From the NCBI RefSeq assembly GCF_001435845.1, contig NZ_CM003596.1, positions 2,899,298 to 2,963,297 of the forward strand: a stretch of 64,000 nt of DNA, given 5' to 3'. Origin of the DNA: Psychrobacter sp. P11G3. Lineage in GTDB: Bacteria; Pseudomonadota; Gammaproteobacteria; Pseudomonadales; Moraxellaceae. Below are positions 1-8,978 of the stretch, piece after piece. Each line of letters starts with the position of its first letter. The stretch's first letter is position 1. A model generated the notes under the pieces. The model saw nothing but the letters and a program-made list of their open reading frames with translations, searched no databases and was not told the DNA's origin. A program made the translations under genes and the position numbers.

Positions 1-357
1 GTGAGGCTATGGCAAATGGTCGTCATTGGTTTTTTTAATGATGCTAACAGGTGGTAAAGCAACTCAATATGTAAACCATGACAAATAAACACACTGAATG
101 ATTGTGTAGGCTGCCAAGTTATTCTCTATATAAAGACAGCGGCGCCATTTATCAAGCGCACTCAGCGTTTTCGATATGTCATACCGTTCACATCTAGTCC
201 GAGCAAGTCATCTGGTTTTGACGTAGTATTGATAATTTGAATGATTTTATGCATTAGCGTTATGAGCATGGTAACTTTTAATTGTCTTGTATAACTATCA
301 GCTTGTATAAATATCGACTTGTATAAAGATTATGTGTTTTTTAGATAGGATCATTTT
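1..357. other. Left-edge spacer with 16-bp tandem repeat
   Basis: No gene is recognisable here. The first 36 bases can be read as the tail of a plus-strand protein ending at a TAA, but too little is visible to name it. The right part holds three copies of CTTGTATAA, at 286, 302 and 318, spaced exactly 16 bp apart and lying just upstream of the hydrolase start at 358. They may be part of its promoter or operator region. Confidence 0.5.
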
Positions 358-1347
358 ATGATGACACGGACGTTGCACCTAGTAACTACCAAGGATGATG
401 AGAAAATTGCCGTTTGGAAGGTAGTTGATAATTCAGAAGAAGCTACGATAGCTAACACGTCAGAAAACAGCCTGCCTGACATCACACCGCAAAACATATT
501 TTTGACGCATGGTACGTTTTCTGACAAGCAAACTTGCCTCAAAATCGCTGAATATTTTGCAGGGCTTGGTCATCACTGCTACATCATGGAATGGCGTGGG
601 CATGGTGATAGCTCGCTACCGAAAGAAAAATTCAACTTTGAGACCGTCGCCACTTACGACTATGAAGCGACTTTTCGTTATTTCTTTGAAGAATTAAAAC
701 TCGATAACCTGCACTGCGTTACTCATAGTGGTGGCGGTGTTGGCCTGACCATGTTTCTTATTCAAAACCCAAGCTATATCGATAAGGTCAATAGTATAAG
801 TATGTTTGCCTGCCAAGCTTTTGGGGCGGCGCAAGACTCGACCAGCTACGCAAAAATACTTACAGCCAAGATAGTCACTCGGTTGGTCGGCTTCATACCA
901 GCTAAGCAATTCAAGGTAGGCCCTTTTAACGAAAGCTACTATACGATGACCCAGTGGTATGACTGGAATCTGCAAAAAAACTTTAGAAGCAGTTTTTTGA
1001 AAAAGGCTAATTTTGAGAAAGGCAGGACGAATATAGACGAAGTGAACGAAAGCATTAGTCAGCAGAAAAGTACTGGCGATAACTTTATTGACTATCGACA
1101 TCATATGGCTCAGATTACCATTCCTGTTTATTCTATTAGCGCGAAAGGCGATACCTTCATCTCCCCTACTCGCGGCTGTCGTTTGTTTTTTGATGGCTTT
1201 AACAACTCAACCAATGTCTTTCGAGAATACTCGCTTAGTAACGGCGATTTAGATGATTATACGCACAGTCGCATCATGATCAGCCGCAATGCTGCCACAG
1301 AGATCTGGCCAACGGTGACGGCATGGATAGAGAAGCATGCCCGTTAA
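358..1347 (+). CDS. Alpha/beta hydrolase
   Basis: A 329-residue cytoplasmic protein with alpha/beta hydrolase features and no signal peptide. The oxyanion-loop motif HGTFSD lies near residues 51-56 and is followed by a typical WRGHGDSS strand-turn (79-86). The nucleophile elbow reads VTHSGGG with Ser124, so the first Gly of the usual GxSxG is Thr. A GDTFISP segment and a late THSR could supply the acid and histidine. Fold membership is clear, but the substrate cannot be told. The gene stands alone. An ATG-ATG start follows an AGGAT-like ribosome site. The spacer upstream carries a short tandem repeat. Confidence 0.85.
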   Translation: MMTRTLHLVTTKDDEKIAVWKVVDNSEEATIANTSENSLPDITPQNIFLTHGTFSDKQTCLKIAEYFAGLGHHCYIMEWRGHGDSSLPKEKFNFETVATYDYEATFRYFFEELKLDNLHCVTHSGGGVGLTMFLIQNPSYIDKVNSISMFACQAFGAAQDSTSYAKILTAKIVTRLVGFIPAKQFKVGPFNESYYTMTQWYDWNLQKNFRSSFLKKANFEKGRTNIDEVNESISQQKSTGDNFIDYRHHMAQITIPVYSISAKGDTFISPTRGCRLFFDGFNNSTNVFREYSLSNGDLDDYTHSRIMISRNAATEIWPTVTAWIEKHAR

Positions 1348-1378
1348 AGCATATGTATCGATTGGACGGTTTCGATAA

Positions 1379-1430
1379 TGACACACCCCTAAACATCTTT
1401 ATACTTGTCAGAAAGTCATGGGCTGTGTCA
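1379..1430. promoter_or_regulatory. Inverted repeat upstream of nadM
   Basis: The arms TGACACACCCC (1379-1389) and GGGCTGTGTCA (1420-1430) are complementary except for one position and are separated by 30 bases. No T-run follows, so this does not look like an intrinsic terminator. It lies 57 bp before the nadM ATG and could be an operator pair or a leader hairpin for the NAD-salvage genes. Function is inference. Confidence 0.4.
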
Positions 1431-1486
1431 GTATTAGCGTCATTAATTTTTAATCAATAAAAATAAGTCGTAGGAAGTTGGCGTCT

Positions 1487-2554
1487 ATGAGTGAATTATC
1501 AGAGCAACAGTCAGATAAGCAGAACCTAGATCAAAAAAGCAGTAAACACTATCGCTATCTAGTCTTTATCGGTCGCTTTCAGCCGTTCCATGCTGGTCAC
1601 AAAGCCGTCATCGATGAGGCATTAAAACGCTCAGACGAAGTGATTATGCTCATTGGCTCAGCCAACTTGCCACGTAGCTTACGCAATCCATTTAGCGTCG
1701 CTGAGCGTGCCGCCATGATTAAAGGCGCCTACTCTGAAGAAGAAGCCGCACGCATTCACTGTGTTGGCTTAGATGACGCACTTTATAATGACACCCGCTG
1801 GCTACAGTATGTGCAAGCAGGCGTAAAATCTGTCACTGGCGACTTGCAGACGGATATTGGCTTGATTGGTCATTCAAAAGATAGCTCATCTTACTATCTG
1901 TCATTGTTTCCCAACTGGGACTCTGTGTCAGTGCCCAATTATCATAACTTATCAGCCACGCCGATTCGCGACAGCTATCTGATGGGTGCTACGCCGACAC
2001 CTGAGCGTACGCCTGAGTCTACGCGCAACGTCCTCGATGCATTCAAACAAACTGACGATTATCATCAGCTGCATGAAGAAGCAGACTTTATTGATAAATA
2101 TAAAAGACAGTGGGAATCAGCACCATACCCGCCTACCTTTATGACAGCCGATGCATTGATTGTACAGTCGGGGCACATTCTACTGGTTGAGCGACGCAGT
2201 ATGCCAGGTCGTGGACTCTGGGCGCTGCCGGGTGGATTTTTAAATCCAAAGGAGACGCTGTTTGATGCTTGTATCCGTGAGCTACGTGAAGAAACTCGCC
2301 TCAAGGTGCCTGAGCCAGTACTGCGCGGCTCCTGCCATAGCCAACATACCTTTGACGACCCATATCGCTCAGCGCGTGGTCGCACCATTACTCAAGCGTT
2401 TTATTTTCAACTCAAAAACGATCCAAAAGGTCTGCCAAAAGTAAAAGGCGGCGATGATGCGACCAAGGCATTTTGGCTACCCTTGGCAGAGCTTGATGCA
2501 AAAATGATGTTTGAAGATCACTATGCAATTATTACTAAGATGGTGGGCTTGTAG
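1487..2554 (+). CDS. nadM: Bifunctional NMN adenylyltransferase / Nudix hydrolase
   Basis: A 355-residue two-domain protein. Residues about 22-190 form a nucleotidylyltransferase with the GRFQPFHAGH signature (29-38) and a late SATPIR (156-161), as in NadM enzymes that join NMN to ATP to give NAD. Residues about 215-355 form a Nudix domain whose box runs 250-272 (G250, E256, R264-E265, E268-E269); family members hydrolyse ADP-ribose. The Gly near the end of the Nudix box is Arg here. A TTG at 1478 is also in frame, but AGGAAG at 1472-1477 abuts it and is 9 nt from the ATG at 1487, so the ATG is preferred. It is followed by nadV, so the two form an NAD-salvage unit. Confidence 0.93.
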   Translation: MSELSEQQSDKQNLDQKSSKHYRYLVFIGRFQPFHAGHKAVIDEALKRSDEVIMLIGSANLPRSLRNPFSVAERAAMIKGAYSEEEAARIHCVGLDDALYNDTRWLQYVQAGVKSVTGDLQTDIGLIGHSKDSSSYYLSLFPNWDSVSVPNYHNLSATPIRDSYLMGATPTPERTPESTRNVLDAFKQTDDYHQLHEEADFIDKYKRQWESAPYPPTFMTADALIVQSGHILLVERRSMPGRGLWALPGGFLNPKETLFDACIRELREETRLKVPEPVLRGSCHSQHTFDDPYRSARGRTITQAFYFQLKNDPKGLPKVKGGDDATKAFWLPLAELDAKMMFEDHYAIITKMVGL

Positions 2555-2575
2555 TTCGTTGCTAATCGTTTTTTC

Positions 2576-2627
2576 TAGTAGCTTTCCTTAGTAGTCTTTT
2601 TTAGTAGCTTTTTCTAATAGCTACTTG
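2576..2627. repeat. Four imperfect 13-bp tandem repeats
   Basis: Units TAGTAGCTTTCCT, TAGTAGTCTTTTT, TAGTAGCTTTTTC and TAATAGCTACTTG start at 2576, 2589, 2602 and 2615, an exact 13-bp period. They lie in the nadM-nadV spacer. Origin by slippage is likely; a regulatory role is unknown. Confidence 0.75.
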
Positions 2628-2764
2628 AGCAAATTGTAATCAAAACAGCTATCACTAAATAACGCACTAATGATTTGATACCAACGCCGATAGACGGCAA
2701 TCAACCGCCGCCACTGTTCTTTTATTAAAGCAGCTGCGGCATTTCAAAGCAGAGGAGTTCTGTG

Positions 2765-4162
2765 ATGTATACCAGTAATTTAAACAACTTAATCTTAAAT
2801 AGCGACAGCTATAAAACCTCACATTGGGTCCAATACCCGAGCGGTAGCGAGTATCTGTCAAGCTACATTGAGGCGCGCAAGGGAGACTACGATGTGGTGT
2901 TCTTTGGTTTACAAGCCTTTATCAAAGAGTACTTAAGTACGCCTATTACTCATCAAGATATCGATGAAGCCGAAAAGGTCATTCAAGCGCATGGCCTGAC
3001 CTTCAATCGTGCTGGCTGGGAACATTTAATCGAAAAACATGACGGCTATTTGCCACTGCGTATCCAAGCCGTACCCGAAGGCAGCATCGTGCCTGTGTCC
3101 AATGTAGTCTGCCAAGTGATCAATACCGATCCTGAGTTTTACTGGCTACCCAGCTATATCGAAACAGCGCTATTGCGTGCGATTTGGTATCCATCCACGG
3201 TCGCTAGTGTTTCTCACTATTGCAAAGACATTATCCGTCAAGCGTTAGAAAAATCAGCGGACAATACAGAATCCCTGCCTTTTCGCTTGCATGACTTTGG
3301 CGCGCGCGGTGCATCGAGCCAAGAAACAGTTGCACTCGGTAGCTTAGCGCATTTGGTCAACTTTGCTGGTACTGACTCGATGACAGCGCTTATTGCTGCT
3401 AGTCGCTGGTATCAGATGGGTGATGATATGCCTGCATTCTCTATTCCAGCGGCCGAGCACAGTACGATGACAGCTTGGGGACGTGGTAGCGAGACTGCTG
3501 CTTTTCACAATATGATCGAACAGTTTGGTGGCACAGACAAAGCATTTTCGGTCGTCTCAGATAGTTATGATTTATGGAATGCCATCGACAATATCTGGGG
3601 CGACGCCTTAAAAGATGAAGTCAAAAATATGGGCGGCACTTTGGTCATTCGTCCAGACAGCGGCGAACCTACCAAAGTCGTCCGTGAAGCGTTAGAGCGC
3701 TTGGCAGTGAAGTTCGGTACGACCATAAACAGTAAAGGCTATAAAGTGCTACCCGACTACGTACGCATCATCCAAGGTGATGGCATCAGCTCGCAAAGCT
3801 TAAGTAAAATTATTGATGTGGTCATCAAAGCAGGCTTTAGCATAGAAAACGTGACATTTGGTATGGGCGGTGGTCTATTGCAGCAAGTCAACCGCGACAC
3901 CATGAGTTGGGCAATGAAATCTAGCGCTATCTCTATCGATGGCGCATGGAAGGATATTTATAAAGATCCTGTCACCAGCCGCTCAAAACGCTCGAAAAAA
4001 GGACGATTGGCACTGGTAAAAGACGACAGCGGCCAGTTAACAACTATGAAAGAAAATGAGATGAGCGACCCAACTGACAATCTATTACGCGATGTCTACG
4101 TCGATGGTCAATTGTTAATTGAAGACAGTCTCACCACTATCAGGGAACGTGCAGGATGGTAG
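2765..4162 (+). CDS. nadV: Nicotinamide phosphoribosyltransferase
   Basis: A 465-residue protein matching the NAMPT/NadV family in length and order of motifs. The N-terminus has LNSDSYKTSHWVQYP, and the middle has HDFGARGASS, FAGTDS and the IPAAEHSTMTAWG segment. The PRPP-binding side reads VIRPDSGEP, with FGMGGGLLQQ later. It makes NMN from nicotinamide and PRPP, which the upstream NadM converts to NAD. A GTG at 2762 is in frame, but GAGGAG at 2752-2757 is 7 nt from the ATG at 2765, which is preferred. Its 3' end overlaps the next gene by 7 nt, which implies translational coupling. Confidence 0.95.
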   Translation: MYTSNLNNLILNSDSYKTSHWVQYPSGSEYLSSYIEARKGDYDVVFFGLQAFIKEYLSTPITHQDIDEAEKVIQAHGLTFNRAGWEHLIEKHDGYLPLRIQAVPEGSIVPVSNVVCQVINTDPEFYWLPSYIETALLRAIWYPSTVASVSHYCKDIIRQALEKSADNTESLPFRLHDFGARGASSQETVALGSLAHLVNFAGTDSMTALIAASRWYQMGDDMPAFSIPAAEHSTMTAWGRGSETAAFHNMIEQFGGTDKAFSVVSDSYDLWNAIDNIWGDALKDEVKNMGGTLVIRPDSGEPTKVVREALERLAVKFGTTINSKGYKVLPDYVRIIQGDGISSQSLSKIIDVVIKAGFSIENVTFGMGGGLLQQVNRDTMSWAMKSSAISIDGAWKDIYKDPVTSRSKRSKKGRLALVKDDSGQLTTMKENEMSDPTDNLLRDVYVDGQLLIEDSLTTIRERAGW

Positions 4163-5016
4163 ATACTAATAAGCTGACATCGGTTGCAAGAGACGTCTTA
4201 CTTGCCCCTGTCTACCTCTATCAAGGTCGCAAAATCAAGCGTGATACAGTCCGCTTACCTGAACCACATGGCGAAAGGCACGGCATGATTGAGCTGCCTC
4301 AAGCGAATAATGAGGTATCAACGCAAAATGCTAAGACATTTAACCTCATGGTAGTTGGTGATTCGGCAGCGGCAGGTGTGGGTAGCCAAACGCAGCAAGA
4401 AGCGTTGGTCGGTAAGCTCATACCGATACTGGAGCAAAACAAAGCTATCCAATCGAACTTTGCTCGACTCAATTGGTCATTGCAAGCGACAACAGGTCAT
4501 ACCAGCTTTGATATTCTACGCAGGTTATATGTCCTACCAGCTCCTGAACAGCCTATCGATGTGATGTTGCTAAGCGTAGGGGTCAATGATACGACGTCCA
4601 ATGTCTCTGTACATAAATGGCAACAGCAAATTGAAGACATTATCAATGTTGCACAGCGCAAATTTGGCGTACGAGAACTGGTTTTTTTAAGTTTGCCACC
4701 AATGGCGCAAATGCCTGCAATCCCTGCTCCGCTCAATAACTTTGTGGGTGCAAAAGCATCGATACTGGATGGGATATTGCAGCAGGTTTGTGCGGCTCAT
4801 GCTGGTGTCACCTATATGGCAACTGACTTTACACGGATGCTAGAAGAGCATGCAAATGGCTCGGCTATCGATATCAATGTGATGTTTGCCAGTGATGGAT
4901 TTCATCCTAGCAGTCTGATGTACGGCTATTGGGCGCAGCAAATCGTAGAGACTATTATTCAGTTACTAGATTCTATTCAGATATTGGACTCATCTACCAC
5001 TGAGTTTGAGCGCTAA
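4156..5016 (+). CDS. SGNH/GDSL-type esterase
   Basis: A 286-residue hydrolase of the SGNH superfamily. Block I is VVGDSAAAG with the catalytic Ser70, block III reads SVGVNDTTSN, and block V is DGFHPSS with the Asp-x-x-His pair near the C-terminus. No clear signal peptide is visible, so it may act inside the cell. Family members cleave ester bonds of lipids or acyl groups; the substrate here is unknown. Its start overlaps the nadV stop by 7 nt, so it is probably cotranscribed with NAD salvage, though no functional link is obvious. An intrinsic terminator follows. Confidence 0.88.
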   Translation: MVDTNKLTSVARDVLLAPVYLYQGRKIKRDTVRLPEPHGERHGMIELPQANNEVSTQNAKTFNLMVVGDSAAAGVGSQTQQEALVGKLIPILEQNKAIQSNFARLNWSLQATTGHTSFDILRRLYVLPAPEQPIDVMLLSVGVNDTTSNVSVHKWQQQIEDIINVAQRKFGVRELVFLSLPPMAQMPAIPAPLNNFVGAKASILDGILQQVCAAHAGVTYMATDFTRMLEEHANGSAIDINVMFASDGFHPSSLMYGYWAQQIVETIIQLLDSIQILDSSTTEFER

Positions 5017-5060
5017 AAACTTGATAGCATGATTTTTAGATCATAAAAAATTAAACCAAA

Positions 5061-5089
5061 AAAAACCGCTGAATAATCAGCGGTTTTTT
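5061..5089. terminator. Bidirectional intrinsic terminator
   Basis: Perfect stem CCGCTGA (5066-5072) / TCAGCGG (5077-5083) with an ATAA loop, an A-run before it and a T-run after it. It lies between the convergent SGNH hydrolase and rpmE2 genes. Confidence 0.9.
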
Positions 5090-5126
5090 ATTGCTTAGCG
5101 AAATATATTTACACCATAAGTGTAAA

Positions 5127-5405
5127 TTATTCAGCAGCGTCTGCAGCTTTCTTGCTACGGCCACCAAATGCGCCAAAGCGTTTGTTGAAGCTTGCAACAC
5201 GACCTTCAGTAGAAGTTTTACGTTGCTCACCAGTATAGAATGGATGCGACGCACTTGAGATATCAAGTGGGTAGTATGGGTATTCTTTACCTTCGTATTC
5301 ACGAGTCGCTTTAGTCTTAGCAGTTGAGCGAGTCAAAAAGAACACGTCAGCGTTAGTGTCGTGGAATAAAACTTCTTGGTAATTAGGATGGATATCTTTA
5401 CGCAT
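5127..5405 (-). CDS. rpmE2: 50S ribosomal protein L31, type B
   Basis: A 92-residue ribosomal protein. The N-terminus [16 protein letters not shown], the central SHPFYTG and the FNKRFG segment are typical of L31. The zinc-binding cysteines of type A L31 are absent (no Cys at all), which defines the type B form that commonly replaces the zinc form under zinc limitation. I did not find a convincing Zur operator upstream, so zinc regulation here is only a family-based expectation. The C-terminal tail is basic then Ala-rich, as usual for the family. Confidence 0.95.
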   Translation of the reverse strand: MRKDIHPNYQEVLFHDTNADVFFLTRSTAKTKATREYEGKEYPYYPLDISSASHPFYTGEQRKTSTEGRVASFNKRFGAFGGRSKKAADAAE

Positions 5406-5908
5406 AATATACTCTCTAGGTCCGATGTATGTACAACGTCTAAATACAGCATCAGCGATGATGTATCAAACAAATGATGACATACGTAACTGAGGCACTA
5501 AGGACATTACAAGTATGGCAACTGCGTCACTGGCTTATTCCAGCACCCAACACCACCCTTCTGTTCGCTTAGCCTTTCCCCAGCGGGAAAATTAAACCGC
5601 GATTTTAACGGTTTTTGACGTAAGACGCAAGGAGCAGTTGTGATAGAGATATGTGATAAGTTGTCACTGAAAGCTCGAGAGTGTTGAGATAGGCGATTGA
5701 TTTTAGTACAGTAATAAAGTTAGTTAAATTAATCAATGATATCTACTATTGTAGATAATCTAACCAAATACAACCTTAGCTCTTAATTATACATAGTATA
5801 CTTAAAGGGTACAGCTACGCGATACAAACTCCATTTGAACATCGCTACCAGCAACTAATTTACTTCTCAATCACTCGTAACTTAACTGAATTAAATAAGG
5901 ACCATTTA
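5406..5908. other. Divergent spacer rpmE2 / yceI
   Basis: About 500 bp with no convincing gene. It must hold both promoters. A small hairpin AAACCG/CGGTTT at 5594-5614 followed by T's is visible but weak. No clear operator was recognised. Confidence 0.5.
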
Positions 5909-6508
5909 ATGTTAAATACTAAAATAAGCACGGCCACCAAAGCACTATTTATTGGCTCAGCATTAGCAGTTACTACCATGGCAAGCGCTGCCCTACCGAC
6001 TCAATGGCAGCTAGATGACTCACATACTCGCGTCGGATTTTCTGTCAGTCACTTGGGGTTTTCAACCACCATGGGCCACTTCAATGATGTCAAAGGTATG
6101 GTGAATTACGATATTAAAGCTCCTGATAAAACCAGCATGAACTTTACCATTGCGACTGATAGTATCGACACCAATTGGGATGCTCGTGACAAGCATTTAA
6201 AGACAGATGAGTTTTTTAATGTTGCAAAGTATCCAACCATGACTTTTAAATCTACTCAGGTCAAATTCATCAATCCACAACAGGCTAAAGTAACCGGTGA
6301 CTTCACTTTGCTTGGTCAAACCAAACCACTGACCTTAGATGTCACGTTAAACAAAATCGCTAATAGCCCTCTTACTAAAGAGCCAGTCGTTGGTTTCCGT
6401 GCCACTGGTACACTTGATCGCGCCGCTTATGGTATGACCGCTTACGTTGACGGTATCACGACCAATGTCCCTATCCAAATCGATGGCGAGCTAGTAGAAA
6501 AGAAATAA
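5909..6508 (+). CDS. YceI family periplasmic protein
   Basis: A 199-residue secreted protein. Residues 1-28 are a Sec signal peptide (hydrophobic core followed by MASAALP). The mature part has the YceI lipocalin-like pattern: DSHTRVGFSVSHLGFSTTMG near the start, then FNDVKG, DxHLKTDEFF, YPTMTFKST, a VTGDFTLLGQTKPL strand and a closing GFRATGTLDRAAYGM. Members bind polyisoprenoid or related lipids and are exported. The gene is monocistronic with a terminator downstream. The ligand is not known. Confidence 0.93.
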   Translation: MLNTKISTATKALFIGSALAVTTMASAALPTQWQLDDSHTRVGFSVSHLGFSTTMGHFNDVKGMVNYDIKAPDKTSMNFTIATDSIDTNWDARDKHLKTDEFFNVAKYPTMTFKSTQVKFINPQQAKVTGDFTLLGQTKPLTLDVTLNKIANSPLTKEPVVGFRATGTLDRAAYGMTAYVDGITTNVPIQIDGELVEKK

Positions 6509-6550
6509 CTGTAAGCTTATAGCTCTCTAACGGCTTTTGAAAAAAATGAG

Positions 6551-6592
6551 AAAAGCAGCCTACCCTCACTTATAGAGGCAGGTTGCTTTTTT
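6551..6592 (+). terminator. Intrinsic terminator after yceI-family gene
   Basis: An imperfect hairpin with arms AAAAGCAGCC and GGTTGCTTTT plus a closing T-run. A very similar hairpin core lies at 7905-7946. Confidence 0.75.
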
Positions 6593-6740
6593 ATTTCCTA
6601 TAAATGCTTCTACGCTCTAATCATATATATTCATTATTTTACATAAAAGGTTTTTATGTACTTGAAGGCTTCATACTTTGTTGTTATATTCGTATATACG
6701 GATTTACGAATATATAACGCAACACTGAGGGAGCAGCAAC

Positions 6741-7832
6741 GTGGATACAGTACAAGTTGATTACATAGCGATAGATGCTGAGTGGGATAAGAAGGTATCA
6801 AATCATCATTTTGATATATATCACTTATCTGGTTGGATTGCGGCCTCAGCTGTCATCGACAAGGGCAAACCTCAAGGAATCATCGCTCGCTATAAAGATA
6901 AAGAAGTATTGTTACCCATCATAATTAGACAAATTGACTCAGAGCACTGGGATGCTACTTCCACTTATGGTTACGGTGGCCCGTTGATGGACAAAACCCT
7001 TACTGATGCCGAGTTAGACGTCTTACTAGATGAGATAAGAGCTTTTCTTTGCGAGAGAGGCTGCGTGTCCTTATTTATGCGGTTGCACCCGATTATTAAT
7101 AAAGAATGGATACCTACAGTTGGCAAAGCACTGACTCACGGGCTGACCTTGATGTCTGATTTGAGTAAGTCTGAAGAAGAGCATTGGAGCGAGACACAAA
7201 ATCGACATCGCCGCGGTATCAAAAAAGCCATAAAAATGGATGTCGTGACAAAAACAGAATTCTTAACTCGGCAGAATGCGATGGTGTTTTCAGACATTTA
7301 TAAAGAGACAATGCGACACGTCAAGGCCAGTGATTACTACTTCTTCGATGATGATTATTTCTTTAATTTGCTTGAAAACCTTCAAGAAAAAATATTGTTG
7401 ATAACCGCCTATCAAGACGATAAAGCAATTGGGTCTTCTATATATACGCTCTGCCAAGAGTCAGGCATTATGCAGTTTCATCTTGGCGGTACGCTGAACG
7501 CCTATACGCATCTACAACCTTCTAAACTTATCACTCATGTCGCTCGCAATTGGGGACGAGAGAACCGTTATGAAGTGCTACATCTTGGTGGCGGCGTTGG
7601 TTCCAATTTAGATTCTTTATATGAGTATAAAAAAGGCTTTAGCTCGCAAGAGTTACTATTCAAGACTTATAGACTCGTCGTTAATGTAGTGAAATATACA
7701 GAGTTAGTGGCGGATATCTGGTTCACGGAAAGTGATCTGCTCTCAGACTTTTTTCCCTTATACAGAAAACAGCCTAGCAAAGAAGAAGTGCTAGAGACTA
7801 TTCAAGTTGAGCCTTTAGCAAATGTGACATAG
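6741..7832 (+). CDS. GNAT/FemAB-like acyltransferase
   Basis: A 363-residue soluble protein. The C-terminal half carries features of GNAT/FemAB-type transferases: FHLGGTLNAY, then LHLGGGVG and DSLYEYKKGFS, a pattern often annotated as peptidoglycan-bridge or polysaccharide acyltransferase. The N-terminal half has the TSTYGYGGP segment common to the same group. The start is a GTG at 6741 after GAGGGA at 6727-6732. No signal or membrane segment is seen. Neighbours give no pathway hint. The fold is a fair call; the acceptor substrate is unknown. Confidence 0.72.
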   Translation: MDTVQVDYIAIDAEWDKKVSNHHFDIYHLSGWIAASAVIDKGKPQGIIARYKDKEVLLPIIIRQIDSEHWDATSTYGYGGPLMDKTLTDAELDVLLDEIRAFLCERGCVSLFMRLHPIINKEWIPTVGKALTHGLTLMSDLSKSEEEHWSETQNRHRRGIKKAIKMDVVTKTEFLTRQNAMVFSDIYKETMRHVKASDYYFFDDDYFFNLLENLQEKILLITAYQDDKAIGSSIYTLCQESGIMQFHLGGTLNAYTHLQPSKLITHVARNWGRENRYEVLHLGGGVGSNLDSLYEYKKGFSSQELLFKTYRLVVNVVKYTELVADIWFTESDLLSDFFPLYRKQPSKEEVLETIQVEPLANVT

Positions 7833-7904
7833 TACAGATTGCATCTAATACTAGAGAATATATGAACGCTACTGTTAATACAGTAAAGAGTAACCCCAAG
7901 CAAA

Positions 7905-7946
7905 TAAAAAACAGCCTGCCTCTATAGAGGACGGGCTGCTTTTTTG
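7905..7946. terminator. Intrinsic terminator
   Basis: A run of A's, then the arms CAGCCTGCC / CGGGCTG around TATAGAG, then six T's. It lies between the convergent GNAT-like gene and the lipoprotein gene and can serve both. Confidence 0.8.
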
Positions 7947-7983
7947 TCTCAACGTTTTCGAGTCAGTTTATATCTAACACCTG

Positions 7984-8421
7984 TTATTTACTTGGGATAA
8001 CGTGCCAAACGCCAAGTTTATCATCACCGTCTTTGTCACCAACTTTTGTATCGTTAGCATAGAAGTATAAAGGCTTACCGTTCATTGCCCACTGATATTT
8101 GCCATCTTCACGTTTAAATGCAGCGAACTGACCTGAGGCTTTAGCATCACTAGGCGCTTTGAAGATTGGCCACACAACTTGGCAAGCTGTACCGCAATCT
8201 GACTGGTTCATAGAATCTTTATCAAACGTATATAACGTCATATGGTTGGTAGCATCTACCAGCACCCCATTCTTGCTAGTGACTGGTGCTGTATTATTGC
8301 TTGTTGCCTGTACTTCATGCGTACCTGACATATCATTACCGACTACGTTTTTTAAAGTAGTACAGCCAGTTAGTGCCAATACACCTGTTAAGGCCGATAG
8401 CATCATTATATTTTTCATCAT
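7984..8421 (-). CDS. COG4315-type secreted-repeat lipoprotein
   Basis: A 145-residue lipoprotein. The signal peptide ends in the lipobox LTGC with Cys20. The mature part has two copies of the 'secreted repeat' (Lipoprotein_15) pattern: MTLYTFDKDS followed by two cysteines and VVWPIF, then KPLYFYANDTKVGDKDGDD and VWHVI. The Yx(F/W/Y)xxD signature is present. Family function is unknown; members sit in the envelope and are sometimes stress-linked. It is transcribed alone, away from the FAD oxidoreductase gene. Confidence 0.9.
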   Translation of the reverse strand: MMKNIMMLSALTGVLALTGCTTLKNVVGNDMSGTHEVQATSNNTAPVTSKNGVLVDATNHMTLYTFDKDSMNQSDCGTACQVVWPIFKAPSDAKASGQFAAFKREDGKYQWAMNGKPLYFYANDTKVGDKDGDDKLGVWHVIPSK

Positions 8422-8978
8422 AACTTCCTTGTAATTTTAGTCGTATTTTTTATAGCGATAAGCTTGTTGTCGTTTACTTTATCGACTGTCCCTTTTGTTA
8501 ATTTTGACATTTGTAATTTTGAACAGTCATCAAAACAGAACCGACACTTCTTGTTAAGCAAAATAAATATAGCATATGGTTTTATATTATCTTGATAATC
8601 AATATACACGCTTACAAAAGTGGTCGAATTTTACAAAACAATAAAACGACCTTGTTTTTGATTTCACAAGTTTGCCACCTCTCTCGTTTACTCTATTTTT
8701 AGACAGACTTGTTTCTCTGAAAAACTTCACACATATAGCGACTCGTTGACAAAACTCATGCATCTTCTTACGTATTTCCCATCATATTGTCTGTAGTTCT
8801 TCGTAAAATAAACCTATAGAGATGAAGAATGGCTAAACAATAGAAAAGATGACTATTGAAGTTCAGATTTGTGTGTTGAACTTAATTACCTTCGCACGCA
8901 TATCAAGAAATATAGAACATTTGATACATATATCGAGCATGGCCTAATACAGACGCTATTAAGGATACAACGACGACA
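8422..8978. other. Divergent spacer, AT-rich
   Basis: 557 bp between the lipoprotein and FAD oxidoreductase starts. No believable gene is present. An inverted repeat AAGTTCA (8859-8865) / TGAACTT (8877-8883) with an 11-nt gap lies about 95 bp before the oxidoreductase start and could be an operator. Confidence 0.5.

Noticed and set aside
694..1104. A 136-residue minus-strand reading frame inside the first hydrolase
   Set aside because: It lies fully inside a clear hydrolase gene on the other strand and has no family features.
5594..5614. Small hairpin AAACCG/CGGTTT with T's upstream of yceI
   Set aside because: Short stem and no gene ends there; probably chance.
8418..8609. A 63-residue frame in the lipoprotein/FAD spacer
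   Set aside because: AT-rich, no ribosome site, overlaps the lipoprotein start, and no recognisable motif.
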